Positions 43,877 to 53,384 of a DNA stretch of 64,000 nucleotides are shown here, piece after piece. The translations under genes and the position numbers were made by a program. The notes under the pieces are model-generated. The model did no database searches. It was not told the origin of the DNA and was given only the letters and a program-made list of their open reading frames with translations. Within the stretch, counting starts at the first letter, position 1, and each line of letters opens with the position of its first letter. Origin of the DNA: Luteococcus sp038433135 (GTDB lineage: Bacteria; Actinomycetota; Actinomycetes; Propionibacteriales; Propionibacteriaceae); the NCBI RefSeq assembly GCF_038433135.1, contig NZ_JBCDMV010000006.1, positions 57,134 through 121,133 on the forward strand. Direction: 5' to 3'.

Positions 43877-44949
43877 CAGTTGTCACCCTTCTTGAAGTCC
43901 TTGCGCGAGTCGCGCTCGAAGTAGCTGGGGCCGGTCGGAACGGTGAAGTCGCTGCGGGCAACCAGGTTGCCCTCCGCGTCCGTGGTGATCGGCAGCTGAG
44001 GCAGCGCGCGGGCGGCGGGTCCGAAGACCACCACACCGGAGTCGCCCAGGTCGAAGGTCGACTGGTGGCAGGGGCACAGCAGGTGGTGCGACTTCTGCTC
44101 CCACAGCGAGATCGGGCAACCCACGTGGGTGCAGATCTTGGAGTAGGCCAGGATGCCGTTGACCTGCCAGTCCTTGCGGCTCTCGGGAACCTTGATCGAG
44201 CTCGGATCCATCCGGACGATGATCAGCGCGGCCTTGGCCTTCGCCTTGTTGTACTCCACCGGGTCCTCGTGCATCAGGTGCTCGAGCACGTCGGGCTCGG
44301 CGTTGACCAGCTGGCCGATCTCCATGTCCGACGCCTTGATCGGCTTGTAGGTGATGTCGTTGACCAGCTTGACGCCCTCGGCCCACACCGTCTTCTCGAT
44401 GGTGGCGGCGCGGGTGCCCTTGCCCGGGTGCGGGCCCATGTCGGCCAGGGTGACCACGGCGGGGACGGCCACCAGGCCGGCGGCACCGGCGAGCATGCCG
44501 CCGATGATCTTGCGACGACCGATGCCGGAATCCTCGACGCCAGCGCCCCAGGACTCGGCGAGTTCGGCGTGGTCCTCCTCGCTGGAGGCGATCGGGTGCC
44601 GGACGTCGATGGCCTCTTCGTCGTTCATCAGCTGCTTGGCCCAGTGGATGCAGGAGAAGCCGATCAGCAGGACGGCGAGCCCTCCGGTCAGGCCGAGCAG
44701 CGTGGTCTGCGCATTGCTGTGGATGGGGCCGAAGCGCAGGATCTCGTCACGCGGGATGGCGAAGTAGATCACCACGAACAGGATCGAGCACAGCATGGAC
44801 AGGGCCAGCATCATGACGATCTGCCGCACCACCCGGGCGGCAGCCGCGGGCTCCACGTCCGTGTAGCGCTCGACGTGCTCCTCCACACCGGGATCGGCGA
44901 TCGGGTGGTAGGCCACCTGATCCATCGTCTCAAGTTCTGTCGACTTCAT
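43876..44949 (-). CDS. qcrA: Cytochrome bc1 complex Rieske iron-sulfur subunit
   Basis: 357 residues. Three N-terminal membrane helices (about residues 45-65, 85-105 and 155-175) give the long actinobacterial form. The [2Fe-2S] ligands lie in CTHVGCPI and CPCHQSTF. The ATG at 44949 overlaps the qcrC stop (ATGA); the 30-base longer frame is not needed. It transfers electrons from quinol at QcrB to the diheme QcrC. Confidence 0.95.
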   Translation of the reverse strand: MKSTELETMDQVAYHPIADPGVEEHVERYTDVEPAAAARVVRQIVMMLALSMLCSILFVVIYFAIPRDEILRFGPIHSNAQTTLLGLTGGLAVLLIGFSCIHWAKQLMNDEEAIDVRHPIASSEEDHAELAESWGAGVEDSGIGRRKIIGGMLAGAAGLVAVPAVVTLADMGPHPGKGTRAATIEKTVWAEGVKLVNDITYKPIKASDMEIGQLVNAEPDVLEHLMHEDPVEYNKAKAKAALIIVRMDPSSIKVPESRKDWQVNGILAYSKICTHVGCPISLWEQKSHHLLCPCHQSTFDLGDSGVVVFGPAARALPQLPITTDAEGNLVARSDFTVPTGPSYFERDSRKDFKKGDN

Positions 44950-45752
44950 CGGGCACGAGCCCCCTTCTTTGCGAGCCACACGGCGACGAGCACCAGCGAA
45001 CCGATCCCCAGGATCCAGCCCCAGAAGCCCTCGGCGACCGGGCCGATGCCGCCCAGCGCGAGACCGCCATGCTGCGGCTGCTGCTCGGTGGCGGCCAGGT
45101 AACCGATGATCTCCTTGACGTCCTGATCGGACAGGGCGCCCTCACTGAACAGCGGCATCTGCTGCGGGCCGGTGCGCAGAGCCTCGTAGATGTGCTTAGA
45201 CGCGACACCCTGCAGTTTCGGAGCGTAGGCACCGCTGGGCAGTGCGCCACCGCGACCCTCGATGTTGTGGCAGGCGGAGCAGTTGGTGCGGAAGAGCTCG
45301 CCACCGCGGGCGATCTGCTCGTCGGTCAGGCCGGCCGGGGAGTACTTGCTCTCCTCCGGGACGGCGGGGCCGGCACCGAGCGAGGCGACATAGGCGCCGA
45401 TCGCGGCGATCTCGGACTCCGAGTACTGCGGCGCGCTGTCCCGCGGGGCCTGGGCGGCCGGCTTGGCCATGGGCATGCGACGGGTGCCCATCTGGAAGTC
45501 CACCGCGGCGGCACCGACGCCGATCAGCGACGGGGCCTGGCTGGAGCCTTCACCGTTCAGACCGTGGCAGGACGAGCAGGTGACGTCGTAGAGCCCCTTG
45601 CCCTGCACCACCTGCGGATTGGTGTTGCCGTCGGCAGCGGACTGCGGAGCGGGGGTGACCACCGCGTACACGGCGCCCATCAGGAACAGGGCGAGCAGCA
45701 GGGTCAGCGGCTTTGCCGCTGGGTGCCTGCGCCGCGAGGACAGGAATCGCAC
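44946..45752 (-). CDS. qcrC: Diheme cytochrome c subunit of the bc1 complex
   Basis: 268 residues: N-terminal anchor helix (about 14-34), two cytochrome c domains with CSSCH and CSACH heme motifs, and a C-terminal membrane helix followed by Lys/Arg. The diheme form replaces a soluble cytochrome c in actinobacteria and delivers electrons directly to the aa3 oxidase. GTG at 45752 has AGAGG 8 bases upstream; the longer open frame overlaps ctaE and is not coding. Confidence 0.95.
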   Translation of the reverse strand: MRFLSSRRRHPAAKPLTLLLALFLMGAVYAVVTPAPQSAADGNTNPQVVQGKGLYDVTCSSCHGLNGEGSSQAPSLIGVGAAAVDFQMGTRRMPMAKPAAQAPRDSAPQYSESEIAAIGAYVASLGAGPAVPEESKYSPAGLTDEQIARGGELFRTNCSACHNIEGRGGALPSGAYAPKLQGVASKHIYEALRTGPQQMPLFSEGALSDQDVKEIIGYLAATEQQPQHGGLALGGIGPVAEGFWGWILGIGSLVLVAVWLAKKGARAR

Positions 45753-45778
45753 GTCGATCGCCTCTCTGTACGGGTGGA

Positions 45779-46489
45779 TTAGTTGGGAAGCAGGTAGATG
45801 ACCGCGAACAGGATGATCCAGATCACGTCGACGAAGTGCCAGTAGTAGCTGATCACCATCGCGCTGACGGCCTGCTCGTGGGTGAAGGTGCGGGCCAGGT
45901 AGGTGCGCCCGAGCACGAAGAGGAAGGCCAACAGGCCACCGAAGACGTGCAGACCGTGGAAGCCGGTGGCAAGGAAGAAGGCGGACCAGTAGGCATTGGT
46001 GCTGATGAAGAAGCCCTCGCTGAACAGGTTGGCGTACTCCCAGATCTGACCGGCCACGAAGACCGAGCCCATGATGAAGGTCAGGATGTACCACTCACGC
46101 ATGCCCCACTTGAAGATGCTCAACGGGCCGCCGGAGCGCTTCACCTTGCCGTGCTCGGCTGCCATCACACCCAGCTGGCAGGCCACCGAGGAGAGCACCA
46201 GGATGCTGGTGTTGATCGCCGCGAAGGTCTTGTCCAGGTGGTGCGAGTTGGCCGCGAACAGGTTCTCCTGCCCCGCCGGCGTGTTGCCCGTGGTGAACTC
46301 ACGAATCATGAAGTACGCGGCGAACAGTGCCGCGAAGAACATGAGCTCGGAGGCCAGCCAGACCCAGGTTCCGAGCGGAACCATGTCGGGACGACCCTTG
46401 GGCGCGTGCAGGCGCGAAGGGGCAATGGGGTGCACTGCCCCCACTGGCTTGGCAGAAACGGCGCTGGTCGCATGCGGTGAAGTAGCCAC
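45779..46489 (-). CDS. ctaE: Cytochrome c oxidase subunit III
   Basis: 236 residues with about five membrane helices and the typical WVWLASELMFFAALFAAYF, FFLATGFHGLHV and SYYWHFVDVIWI motifs of subunit III. First gene of the ctaE-qcrCAB operon. The 181-base gap upstream, shared with a divergent gene, contains AT-rich sequence near 46500-46520 that could hold the promoter. Confidence 0.95.
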   Translation of the reverse strand: MATSPHATSAVSAKPVGAVHPIAPSRLHAPKGRPDMVPLGTWVWLASELMFFAALFAAYFMIREFTTGNTPAGQENLFAANSHHLDKTFAAINTSILVLSSVACQLGVMAAEHGKVKRSGGPLSIFKWGMREWYILTFIMGSVFVAGQIWEYANLFSEGFFISTNAYWSAFFLATGFHGLHVFGGLLAFLFVLGRTYLARTFTHEQAVSAMVISYYWHFVDVIWIILFAVIYLLPN

Positions 46490-46670
46490 GGGAGCATTAT
46501 TGCCTCAAAAACTACATTTGGCACGTCGAAAGCCAGCCATGGACCGATTGGCCCCAATCCGCCATCCACAAGGGCGTGCCGCCGTCGTCGACGGGGCGCG
46601 GTAGCATGCAGCCAAAGACCGGCTGCCGCGAGCAGCCCCAACCTGCTCGACGAGGGAACAAGGATCACCG

Positions 46671-47090
46671 ATGAGCGACGAGAATCACGGCGAGCGCACG
46701 CTGAAGGTGCTGCTGTACTCCGACGACCGCAGCACGCGCGACAACGTCCGGCTGGCCCTGGGCCGCCGCATCGCCAAGGACCTGCCCGAGATCGAGATCT
46801 TCGAGACCGCCACCGCCCCGGCGGCGCAGAAGGCCGTCACCAAGGGTGCTTTCGACCTGTTGATTCTGGATGCCGAAGCCGTGCCGTTGGGCGGAATGGG
46901 GCTGAGCCGCCAGTTCAAGGACGAGCTGCCCGACTGCCCGCCGATCGTGCTGCTGGTGGCCCGGGTGGCCGACGCATGGCTGGCGACCTGGTCCAATGCC
47001 GACGCCATCGTGCCGCTGCCGATCGATCCGATCCGGCTGCCGAACACGGTTGCCGAGGTGGCTCGCAAGCGGATGTCCACCGCCGTCTGA
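46671..47090 (+). CDS. Single-domain receiver-like protein
   Basis: 139 residues with the fold order of a response-regulator receiver: LKVLLYSDDRSTRDN at the acidic first strand and FDLLILDAEAVPLGG with an Asp at the acceptor position near residue 67. The Lys normally found before the last helix is not evident (VPLPIDPIRLP). There is no output domain. It is probably a pseudo-receiver or protein-interaction domain. It is divergent from ctaE and its TGA overlaps the trpD ATG. Confidence 0.65.
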   Translation: MSDENHGERTLKVLLYSDDRSTRDNVRLALGRRIAKDLPEIEIFETATAPAAQKAVTKGAFDLLILDAEAVPLGGMGLSRQFKDELPDCPPIVLLVARVADAWLATWSNADAIVPLPIDPIRLPNTVAEVARKRMSTAV

Positions 47091-48127
47091 TGGGCTCGCC
47101 CACCTGGCCCAACCTGCTCACCGGTCTCGTCGAGGGACGTCACCTGAGTGCACAGGAGACCTCTTGGGCGATGGACGAGATCCTCACCGGCAATGCCTCC
47201 CCGGTGCACATCGCCGGCTTCGCCGTCGCCCTGCGGGCCAAGGGCGAGACGGTGGAGGAATTGCGGGGCCTGGCCGACGCGATGACGGCACGCGCCACCC
47301 CGATTGACCTGGCGACGGAGGCTGTCGACATCGTCGGCTCCGGCGGCGACCGGGCCAATACGGTGAATGTCTCCACCATGGCGGCGCTGACGGCCGCCGC
47401 GGCCGGGGCCCGGGTGGTCAAGCACGGCAACCGGGCCGCGTCGTCGATGTGCGGTACCGCCGACTGTCTGGAGGCGCTCGGCGTGAAGCTGGAGGTCTCC
47501 CCCACCCGTCAGGCCGAGGTGCTGCAGCAGGCCGGGATCGTCTTCCTGTTCGCGCCCTTGTACCATCCGTCGCTGCGTTTCGCCGCGGGTCCGCGCAAGG
47601 AGTTGGGCATCCGCACGCCCTTCAACCTGTTGGGCCCGCTGACCAATCCGGCACGTCCGGTGGCACAGGCGATCGGCGTGGCCGACTCGCGCGCGGCCGA
47701 GCTGATGGCCGGTGTGCTGGCGGCCCGGGGATCTCGCGGCATGGTCTTCCATGGCGGTGACGGCCTGGACGAGCTGACCACGACGACCACCAGCGATGTC
47801 TGGCTGATCGGGGACGGCCGGGTGGTGCGCACCGTGCTGGACCCCGCCGAACTGGGGCTCTCCCCCGCCCAGCCGGAAGACCTGGTGGGCGGACCGCCGG
47901 CGCACAATGCCCAGGTGGCCCGCGACGTCTTTGCCGGGCAGACCGGCCCGGTCCGAGACATCGTGCTGGCCAATGCCGCCGCCGCCCTGCTGGCCTACCG
48001 CGGGATCGACCTGAATCGGGAGCTGGCGCCGCAGATGAGCGGCTGTCTGGGCGATGCGGCACGGGCCCTGGACGATGGCGCCGCCACCCGGCTGCTGGAG
48101 ACCTTCGTCGAGGCCACGAACGCCTGA
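47090..48127 (+). CDS. trpD: Anthranilate phosphoribosyltransferase
   Basis: 345 residues of normal length. PRPP-binding glycine loop VGSGGDRANTVNVST and KHGNRAASS, with metal-binding acidic residues in HGGDGLDELT. It transfers phosphoribose to anthranilate in tryptophan synthesis. The ATG at 47090 shares its A with the preceding stop. Isolation from other trp genes and location beside ctaE is the known actinobacterial order (Rv2192c-Rv2193). Confidence 0.93.
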   Translation: MGSPTWPNLLTGLVEGRHLSAQETSWAMDEILTGNASPVHIAGFAVALRAKGETVEELRGLADAMTARATPIDLATEAVDIVGSGGDRANTVNVSTMAALTAAAAGARVVKHGNRAASSMCGTADCLEALGVKLEVSPTRQAEVLQQAGIVFLFAPLYHPSLRFAAGPRKELGIRTPFNLLGPLTNPARPVAQAIGVADSRAAELMAGVLAARGSRGMVFHGGDGLDELTTTTTSDVWLIGDGRVVRTVLDPAELGLSPAQPEDLVGGPPAHNAQVARDVFAGQTGPVRDIVLANAAAALLAYRGIDLNRELAPQMSGCLGDAARALDDGAATRLLETFVEATNA

Positions 48128-48154
48128 CGCTGGCGGTGTTGGCAAGATGGTTCC

Positions 48155-49615
48155 GTGAGATTCCTGACGGACAAGCCCAGCTATGACCTGACCTACAACG
48201 ATGTCTTCATGGCACCCAACCGATCCTCGGTGGCCAGCCGACGCGACGTCGACCTGACCTCGACCGACGGGATCGGCACGCCGTTGCCGCTCGTCGTGGC
48301 CAACATGACCGCGATCAGTGGACGCCGGATGGCGGAGACCATCGCCCGACGAGGCGGGATCGCCATCCTGCCCCAGGACATCCCGACCGACTTCGTGCAG
48401 AAGTCGATCGACCGGGTCAAGGCGGCCGACACCATCTTCGACACCCCCGTCCGGGTGACCCCGACGACCACCGTCGGCGAGGCCATGGCCCTGGTGGGCA
48501 AGCGCTCGCACGGGGTGGTGATCGTGGTGGAGGACGGCGCCCCGGTGGGCATCGTCTCCCCCAGCGAGGCGCTGGGCGTGGACCGCTTCGCCCAGGTGCA
48601 CGAGGTGATGACCACCGACCTCACCCTGCTCCACCCCGACACCAGCCCACAGGACGTCTTCGACACGCTCTCGGCCCACCATCAGAAGGTCGCCCTGGCC
48701 GTGACCGACGACGGGCAACTGGTGGGCATCATGACCAGCAAGGGTGCGTTGCGCGCCGCCCTCTACCAGCCCGCCGTCGACCCCTCCGGTGCCCTGATGG
48801 TGGGAACCGCGGTGGGGATCAACGGCGACGTCGCAGGCCGGGCCAGGGCCCTGCTAGATGCCCGCGCGGACGTGCTGGTGCTGGACACGGCCCACGGTCA
48901 CCAGGAGAAGATGCTGGAGGCCCTGGCCACCGTGGCGACAGTGCGCGACGAGCACCATGCCGCCACCGGACGCCGGATCCCGATGGTGGCCGGCAATGTG
49001 GTCACCCCCGCTGCGGTGCTGGACCTGGCCGAGGCGGGCGCCGACGTGCTCAAAGTGGGCGTCGGCCCCGGCGCGATGTGCACCACCCGGATGCAGACCG
49101 GCGTCGGCCGCCCACAGTTCTCTGCCGTGCTGGACTGCGCCGAGGCCGCCCAATCAATCGGTCGGTCGGTCTGGGCCGACGGCGGGGTGCGCCACCCACG
49201 TGACGTGGCTCTGGCCCTGGCGGCGGGTGCCGGCAGTGTGATGGTGGGTTCATGGTTCGCCGGCACCCACGAGTCCACCGGTGACCTGCTGACGGACGCC
49301 CATGGCCGGCAGTACAAGGAGTCCTTCGGGATGGCCAGCGCCCGCGCCGTGAAGTCCCGCACCCGGCAGCAGTCGGCCTTTGACCGGGCCCGCGCCGCGC
49401 TCTTCGAGGAGGGGATTTCCAGCTCCAAGATGTACCTCGACCCCTGCCGGCCGGGCGTGGAGGACCTGGTGGACTGGATCACCTCCGGGGTGCGCTCGGC
49501 GTGCACCTATGCGGGTGCCCGCACGTTGGCCGAATTCTCGGAAAAGGCCGTCGTCGGGGTGCAGAGCCCGTCGGGCTACGACGAGGGCCGGCCCCTGGCC
49601 CAGAGCTGGAGCTGA
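48155..49615 (+). CDS. guaB1: GuaB1 family IMP dehydrogenase-related protein (GMP reductase type)
   Basis: 486 residues: a (beta-alpha)8 barrel with a two-CBS insert (about residues 100-220). The catalytic loop VGVGPGAMCTTRMQTG carries the active Cys. The flap differs from true IMP dehydrogenase, as expected for the GuaB1 group, which in mycobacteria acts as a GMP reductase that returns GMP to IMP, with CBS domains sensing nucleotides. GTG start at 48155. A strong terminator hairpin follows. Confidence 0.85.
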   Translation: MRFLTDKPSYDLTYNDVFMAPNRSSVASRRDVDLTSTDGIGTPLPLVVANMTAISGRRMAETIARRGGIAILPQDIPTDFVQKSIDRVKAADTIFDTPVRVTPTTTVGEAMALVGKRSHGVVIVVEDGAPVGIVSPSEALGVDRFAQVHEVMTTDLTLLHPDTSPQDVFDTLSAHHQKVALAVTDDGQLVGIMTSKGALRAALYQPAVDPSGALMVGTAVGINGDVAGRARALLDARADVLVLDTAHGHQEKMLEALATVATVRDEHHAATGRRIPMVAGNVVTPAAVLDLAEAGADVLKVGVGPGAMCTTRMQTGVGRPQFSAVLDCAEAAQSIGRSVWADGGVRHPRDVALALAAGAGSVMVGSWFAGTHESTGDLLTDAHGRQYKESFGMASARAVKSRTRQQSAFDRARAALFEEGISSSKMYLDPCRPGVEDLVDWITSGVRSACTYAGARTLAEFSEKAVVGVQSPSGYDEGRPLAQSWS

Positions 49616-49635
49616 GCGACCCCAACTCCCCGGGA

Positions 49636-49677
49636 ATGGGCAAAGGCCCCGGACGACTGTCCGGGGCCTTTGCCCAT
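49636..49677. terminator. Bidirectional terminator hairpin
   Basis: A perfect 18-bp stem (49636-49653 with 49660-49677) and 6-base loop lie between convergent guaB1 and ctaF. In both directions the outer arm contains an A/T triplet. Confidence 0.8.
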
Positions 49678-49700
49678 GGCTGTTGCGCTGGTGACTGGCC

Positions 49701-50102
49701 TCAGTGGGCGTAGTCACCGCGGTAGTACTCAAAGACCCAGCCGGAGACGGCCCAGATGCCGGCGCCGAAGGCGAGGATCGAGATCCACCAGCCGAAGATC
49801 GGGCCGAGCAGCATCATCGAGGCGACCAGTGCCACCCAGAAGGGCCAGACGCTGTGCGGCGGGAAGAAGCCCAGCGCGCCCGCGCCGTCGGCGATGGTGG
49901 CATCCTCGATGTCCGACAGCGGGGCATCGTTCTTGGCGCCGACCACCGCCAGGTAGCCGGCGATCATCAGCGACATCGCCGCCGCCAAGGCGAGGACGAA
50001 GAAGCCGACCCACTCCTGCTTCGCGAAGATGAAGAAGTAGACCAGGGCGCAGGCCAGGTAGAAGACGCCCAGGAAACCGAAGATATTGCGTTCAACCTTC
50101 AT
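49701..50102 (-). CDS. ctaF: Cytochrome c oxidase subunit IV, actinobacterial
   Basis: 133 residues with four membrane helices, beginning MKVERNIFGFLGVFYL, the standard start of actinobacterial CtaF. It is a small structural subunit of the aa3 oxidase within the bc1-aa3 supercomplex. The ATG overlaps the ctaD stop by 4 bases. Last gene of ctaC-ctaD-ctaF. Confidence 0.93.
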   Translation of the reverse strand: MKVERNIFGFLGVFYLACALVYFFIFAKQEWVGFFVLALAAAMSLMIAGYLAVVGAKNDAPLSDIEDATIADGAGALGFFPPHSVWPFWVALVASMMLLGPIFGWWISILAFGAGIWAVSGWVFEYYRGDYAH

Positions 50103-51826
50103 CGGATCTCACCTGCATTCTGCTTGGCTTCGGCGGACTCGGCGCGCACCATCACGCCCTGCAGACCGGTGTCCGCGTGGTCGGCCAGTTCGGGGTGGTT
50201 GGCGTCGAAGGCCGGGTAGGGCGAACGAACGCGCGGCAGCGAGCTGAAGTTGTGCCGCGGCGGCGGGCAGCTGGTGGCCCACTCCATCGAGCGGCTCCAA
50301 CCCCAGGGATCGTCGACCTCGACCTTGGGGGTCTTGAAGGACTGGTAGACGTTGATCAGGAAGGGGATGAAGGAGACACCCAGCAGGAACGAGCCGAAGG
50401 TGGAGACCTGGTTCAGGAAGGTGAACCCGGTGCCCGGCAGGTAGTCGGCGATACGCCGCTGCATGCCCTCGACACCCAGCCAGTGCTGCACCAGGAAGGT
50501 GGTGTGGAAGCCGATGAACAACAGCCAGAAGTGCGCCTTGCCCAGACCCTCGCCCAGCATGTGGCCGGTGATCTTCGGCCACCAGAAGTAGTAGCCGGCG
50601 AACATCGCGAAGACCACGGTGCCGAAGAGCACGTAGTGGAAGTGGGCCACCACGAAGTAGGAGTCGGTGACGTTGAAGTCCATCGGCGGGCTGGCCAGGA
50701 TGATGCCGGTCAGGCCACCGAAGAGGAAGGTGGTGAGGAAGCCGATGGCCCAGGTCATGGGCATGTCGAAGCTCAGCGATCCGCCCCACATGGTGCCGAT
50801 CCAGTTGAAGAACTTCACGCCGGTGGGAACCGCGATGGTGAAGGTCATGAAGCTGAAGAAGGGCAGCGAGACCGCGCCGGTGGCGAACATGTGGTGGGCC
50901 CACACGGACACCGACAGGGCGCCGATCGAGATGGTGGCGAAGACCAGGCCCACGTAGCCGAAGACCGGCTTGCGGCTGAAGACCGGCAGCACCTCGGTGA
51001 TGATGCCGAAGAAGGGCAGCGCGATGACGTAGACCTCGGGGTGACCGAAGAACCAGAACAGGTGCTGCCACAGGATCGGGCCGCCGGAGGAGGCGTCGAG
51101 GATGTGGGAGCCCAGCACGCGGTCGCTCGCCAGCACCAGCAGGCCAGCGGCCAGCACCGGGAAGACCACGATCACCATGATGGAGGTGACCAGGATGTTC
51201 CAGGTGAAGATCGGCATCCGGAACATGGTCATGCCCGGGACGCGCATGCTGATGATGGTGGTGATGAAGTTCACCGAACCGAGGATGGAGCTCAGGCCCA
51301 GCAGGTAGAGGCCCATGATCCACAGGTCACCGCCGACGCCGGGAGAGTTCAGCGCATTGGACAGCGGTGCGTAGGCGAACCAACCGAAGGAGGCGGCGCC
51401 ATCCGGGGTCAGGAAGCCGGAACAGGCCATCAGCGAGCCGAACAGGTAGATCCAGTAGGCGAACATGTTCAGTCGCGGGAAGGCGACGTCGGGGGCGCCG
51501 ATCTGCAGCGGGACCAGGTAGTTGGCGAAACCGGCAAACAGGGGCGTCGCGAACATCAGCAGCATGATCGTGCCGTGCATCGTGAACATCTGGTTGAAGG
51601 TCTCATGGGTCATGTACTGCATGCCCGGGCTGGCCAGCTCGGCGCGGATGGCGAGCGCCATCAGGCCGCCGATGCCGAAGAAGATGAAGCTGGTGATGAA
51701 GTACAGCCGGCCGATCTTCTTGTGGTCGGTGGTGGTGAAGTAGTCCATGAACAGCTTGCCCATGGAATGCTCACGGCGCCGAACCTGAACGGCCGGGGCG
51801 CCCGTGGTGCGCGTAAGGGTGGTCAC
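50099..51826 (-). CDS. ctaD: Cytochrome c oxidase subunit I (aa3 type)
   Basis: 575 residues with the twelve-helix core of heme-copper oxidases. His ligands are in FTMHGTIMLL (heme a), WFFGHPEVYV (CuB, with the Tyr of the cross-linked pair) and AHFHYVL. The FGHPEVYV and LKD-like channel features mark the proton-pumping A family. GTG at 51826 overlaps the ctaC stop. It reduces oxygen using electrons from QcrC via CtaC. Confidence 0.96.
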   Translation of the reverse strand: MTTLTRTTGAPAVQVRRREHSMGKLFMDYFTTTDHKKIGRLYFITSFIFFGIGGLMALAIRAELASPGMQYMTHETFNQMFTMHGTIMLLMFATPLFAGFANYLVPLQIGAPDVAFPRLNMFAYWIYLFGSLMACSGFLTPDGAASFGWFAYAPLSNALNSPGVGGDLWIMGLYLLGLSSILGSVNFITTIISMRVPGMTMFRMPIFTWNILVTSIMVIVVFPVLAAGLLVLASDRVLGSHILDASSGGPILWQHLFWFFGHPEVYVIALPFFGIITEVLPVFSRKPVFGYVGLVFATISIGALSVSVWAHHMFATGAVSLPFFSFMTFTIAVPTGVKFFNWIGTMWGGSLSFDMPMTWAIGFLTTFLFGGLTGIILASPPMDFNVTDSYFVVAHFHYVLFGTVVFAMFAGYYFWWPKITGHMLGEGLGKAHFWLLFIGFHTTFLVQHWLGVEGMQRRIADYLPGTGFTFLNQVSTFGSFLLGVSFIPFLINVYQSFKTPKVEVDDPWGWSRSMEWATSCPPPRHNFSSLPRVRSPYPAFDANHPELADHADTGLQGVMVRAESAEAKQNAGEIR

Positions 51827-52689
51827 TTCTCTTCCTCCTTGGCGGGAGCGGACGGGAGGGCGGAGGCGGCCGACGGACCCGCCAGCTCACCAGTCTGGCC
51901 CTTGGCGACCAGACCCTTGACATAGGCGTTGTACTCCTCCTCCGAGACCACGTGCACGGTGAACAGCATCGCGGCGTGGTAGGTGCCACACAGCTCGGCG
52001 CACTTGCCGTCGAAGGTGCCGGTCTTGGTGGGCGTGACGTCGAAGGAGTTCGGCTTGCCGGGGATCACGTCGAGCTTGAAGTACCAGGCGGGAACCCAGA
52101 AGGAGTGGATGACGTCGGCCGACGTCAGGTTGAAGCGGATCGGCTTGTTCACCGGCACGTACAGGTCCGGGATCTTCTCGATCGTGCCGCTCTCGTGGGC
52201 GATGGCACCGATCTGCTGGTTGTCCTTCTCCATGTAGTTGAAGGTCCAGGACCACTTCTGGCCCACCACGTTGATGGTGTGGGCCGGCTCATCCTTGGCG
52301 AGCACCCGGTTCTGGGCCTTCACCGTGTAGAAGAAGAGCACGATGATGATCAGGAAGGGGACGATGGTGTAGAGCACCTCGAGCGGCACGTGGTAACGGA
52401 CCTGCTGCGGAACCTGGTTGTTCTCGCGGCGACGGAACTTGACCATCGAGTAGAAGATCAGGCCCCAGACCAGGGCGCCGATCACTGCGCAGGCGATCCA
52501 GGCACCGATCCACAGGTCACCCATGAACGGGGCACGGTCGGAGGCGGGCTCCACCATGCCGACCCGGGACCACTGCCCCCGGCCAGGATCCGTGCTGCAG
52601 CCGGCCAGTCCCAGGAGCAGCGCACTGCCCAGAGCGAGGCTCGCAGCCTTCGTCGACCTGCGGCGCCATCCGTTGAGTTCAAGACCCAC
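51823..52689 (-). CDS. ctaC: Cytochrome c oxidase subunit II, lipoprotein
   Basis: 288 residues. A lipoprotein signal ends at LAGC (about residue 31). Two membrane helices (about 70-90 and 110-130) are followed by the CuA cupredoxin domain with ligands in CAELCGTYHAAM near the C-terminus. GTG at 52689 with GGAAGG 8 bases upstream gives a normal signal peptide; the frame start at 52758 does not. It accepts electrons from QcrC. First gene of ctaC-ctaD-ctaF. Confidence 0.93.
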   Translation of the reverse strand: MGLELNGWRRRSTKAASLALGSALLLGLAGCSTDPGRGQWSRVGMVEPASDRAPFMGDLWIGAWIACAVIGALVWGLIFYSMVKFRRRENNQVPQQVRYHVPLEVLYTIVPFLIIIVLFFYTVKAQNRVLAKDEPAHTINVVGQKWSWTFNYMEKDNQQIGAIAHESGTIEKIPDLYVPVNKPIRFNLTSADVIHSFWVPAWYFKLDVIPGKPNSFDVTPTKTGTFDGKCAELCGTYHAAMLFTVHVVSEEEYNAYVKGLVAKGQTGELAGPSAASALPSAPAKEEEK

Positions 52690-52837
52690 GTCAATGCCCT
52701 TCCAACTGTGTCCGGCTCCCCTGACAGGGAGTGGGGCCACTGGCCCCCGCTGATGCACTTCCCCAGCCGGACCGTCGTCGGCACAAGCGCATGCGGCGGC
52801 CCGTGGCTAGTTCGCCCAAAGACTAACCCAAAACAGA

Positions 52838-52872
52838 CCGTCCCGTCGCATCTGTTCTATGCGACGGGACGG
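52838..52872 (-). terminator. Terminator after the HesB/IscA gene
   Basis: A 13-bp stem (52838-52850 with 52860-52872) and 9-base loop lie 23 bases past the stop. On the minus strand it is followed by TCTGTTTT, a proper T-tract. Confidence 0.8.
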
Positions 52873-52895
52873 CCGAATTGGTTCATGAATTGAAC

Positions 52896-53249
52896 TCAGT
52901 GGAAGGAGTCCCCACAAGCGCAGGAGCCCTGCGCATTGGGATTGTCGATGGTGAAGCCCTGCTTCTCGATGGTGTCGACGAAGTCGATCGTCGCGCCGGA
53001 CAGGTAGGGGGCGCTCATCCTGTCGGTGACCACATTGACGCCGCCGTAGGTCTTCACCACGTCGCCATCCAGCTGACGCTCGTCGAAGAAGAGCTGGTAG
53101 CGCAGGCCGGAGCAGCCACCGGGCTGCACGGCGACGCGCAGGGCCAGATCGTCGCGACCCTCGCCTTCCAGCAGCGTCTTGACCTTGGTGGCGGCGACAT
53201 CGGTCAGCACGATGCCGTCGGTGGTGGGCTGGATGGAGATGTCGGTCAT
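52896..53249 (-). CDS. HesB/IscA family iron-sulfur insertion protein (ErpA-like)
   Basis: 117 residues of A-type carrier fold with the three conserved Cys: one in PGGCSGLRY near residue 46 and two in SCACGDSF at the C-terminus. It carries [Fe-S] clusters to apoproteins. The location beside ctaC matches Rv2204c, and the Rieske subunit and other Fe-S enzymes nearby are plausible clients. It appears monocistronic, with its own terminator. Confidence 0.9.
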   Translation of the reverse strand: MTDISIQPTTDGIVLTDVAATKVKTLLEGEGRDDLALRVAVQPGGCSGLRYQLFFDERQLDGDVVKTYGGVNVVTDRMSAPYLSGATIDFVDTIEKQGFTIDNPNAQGSCACGDSFH

Positions 53250-53384
53250 CTGGGTCCTCCTGGAAGGGAAAGTTCAGGTTCTCAACGCCGGTGGGCCGAG
53301 CCCTATTCCCGACGGGATGCCTCCACGATACCCGAGGGACACTCCGGGACAATTCAGCGCTGGAATCCGGCCAGACCCGGGGTT

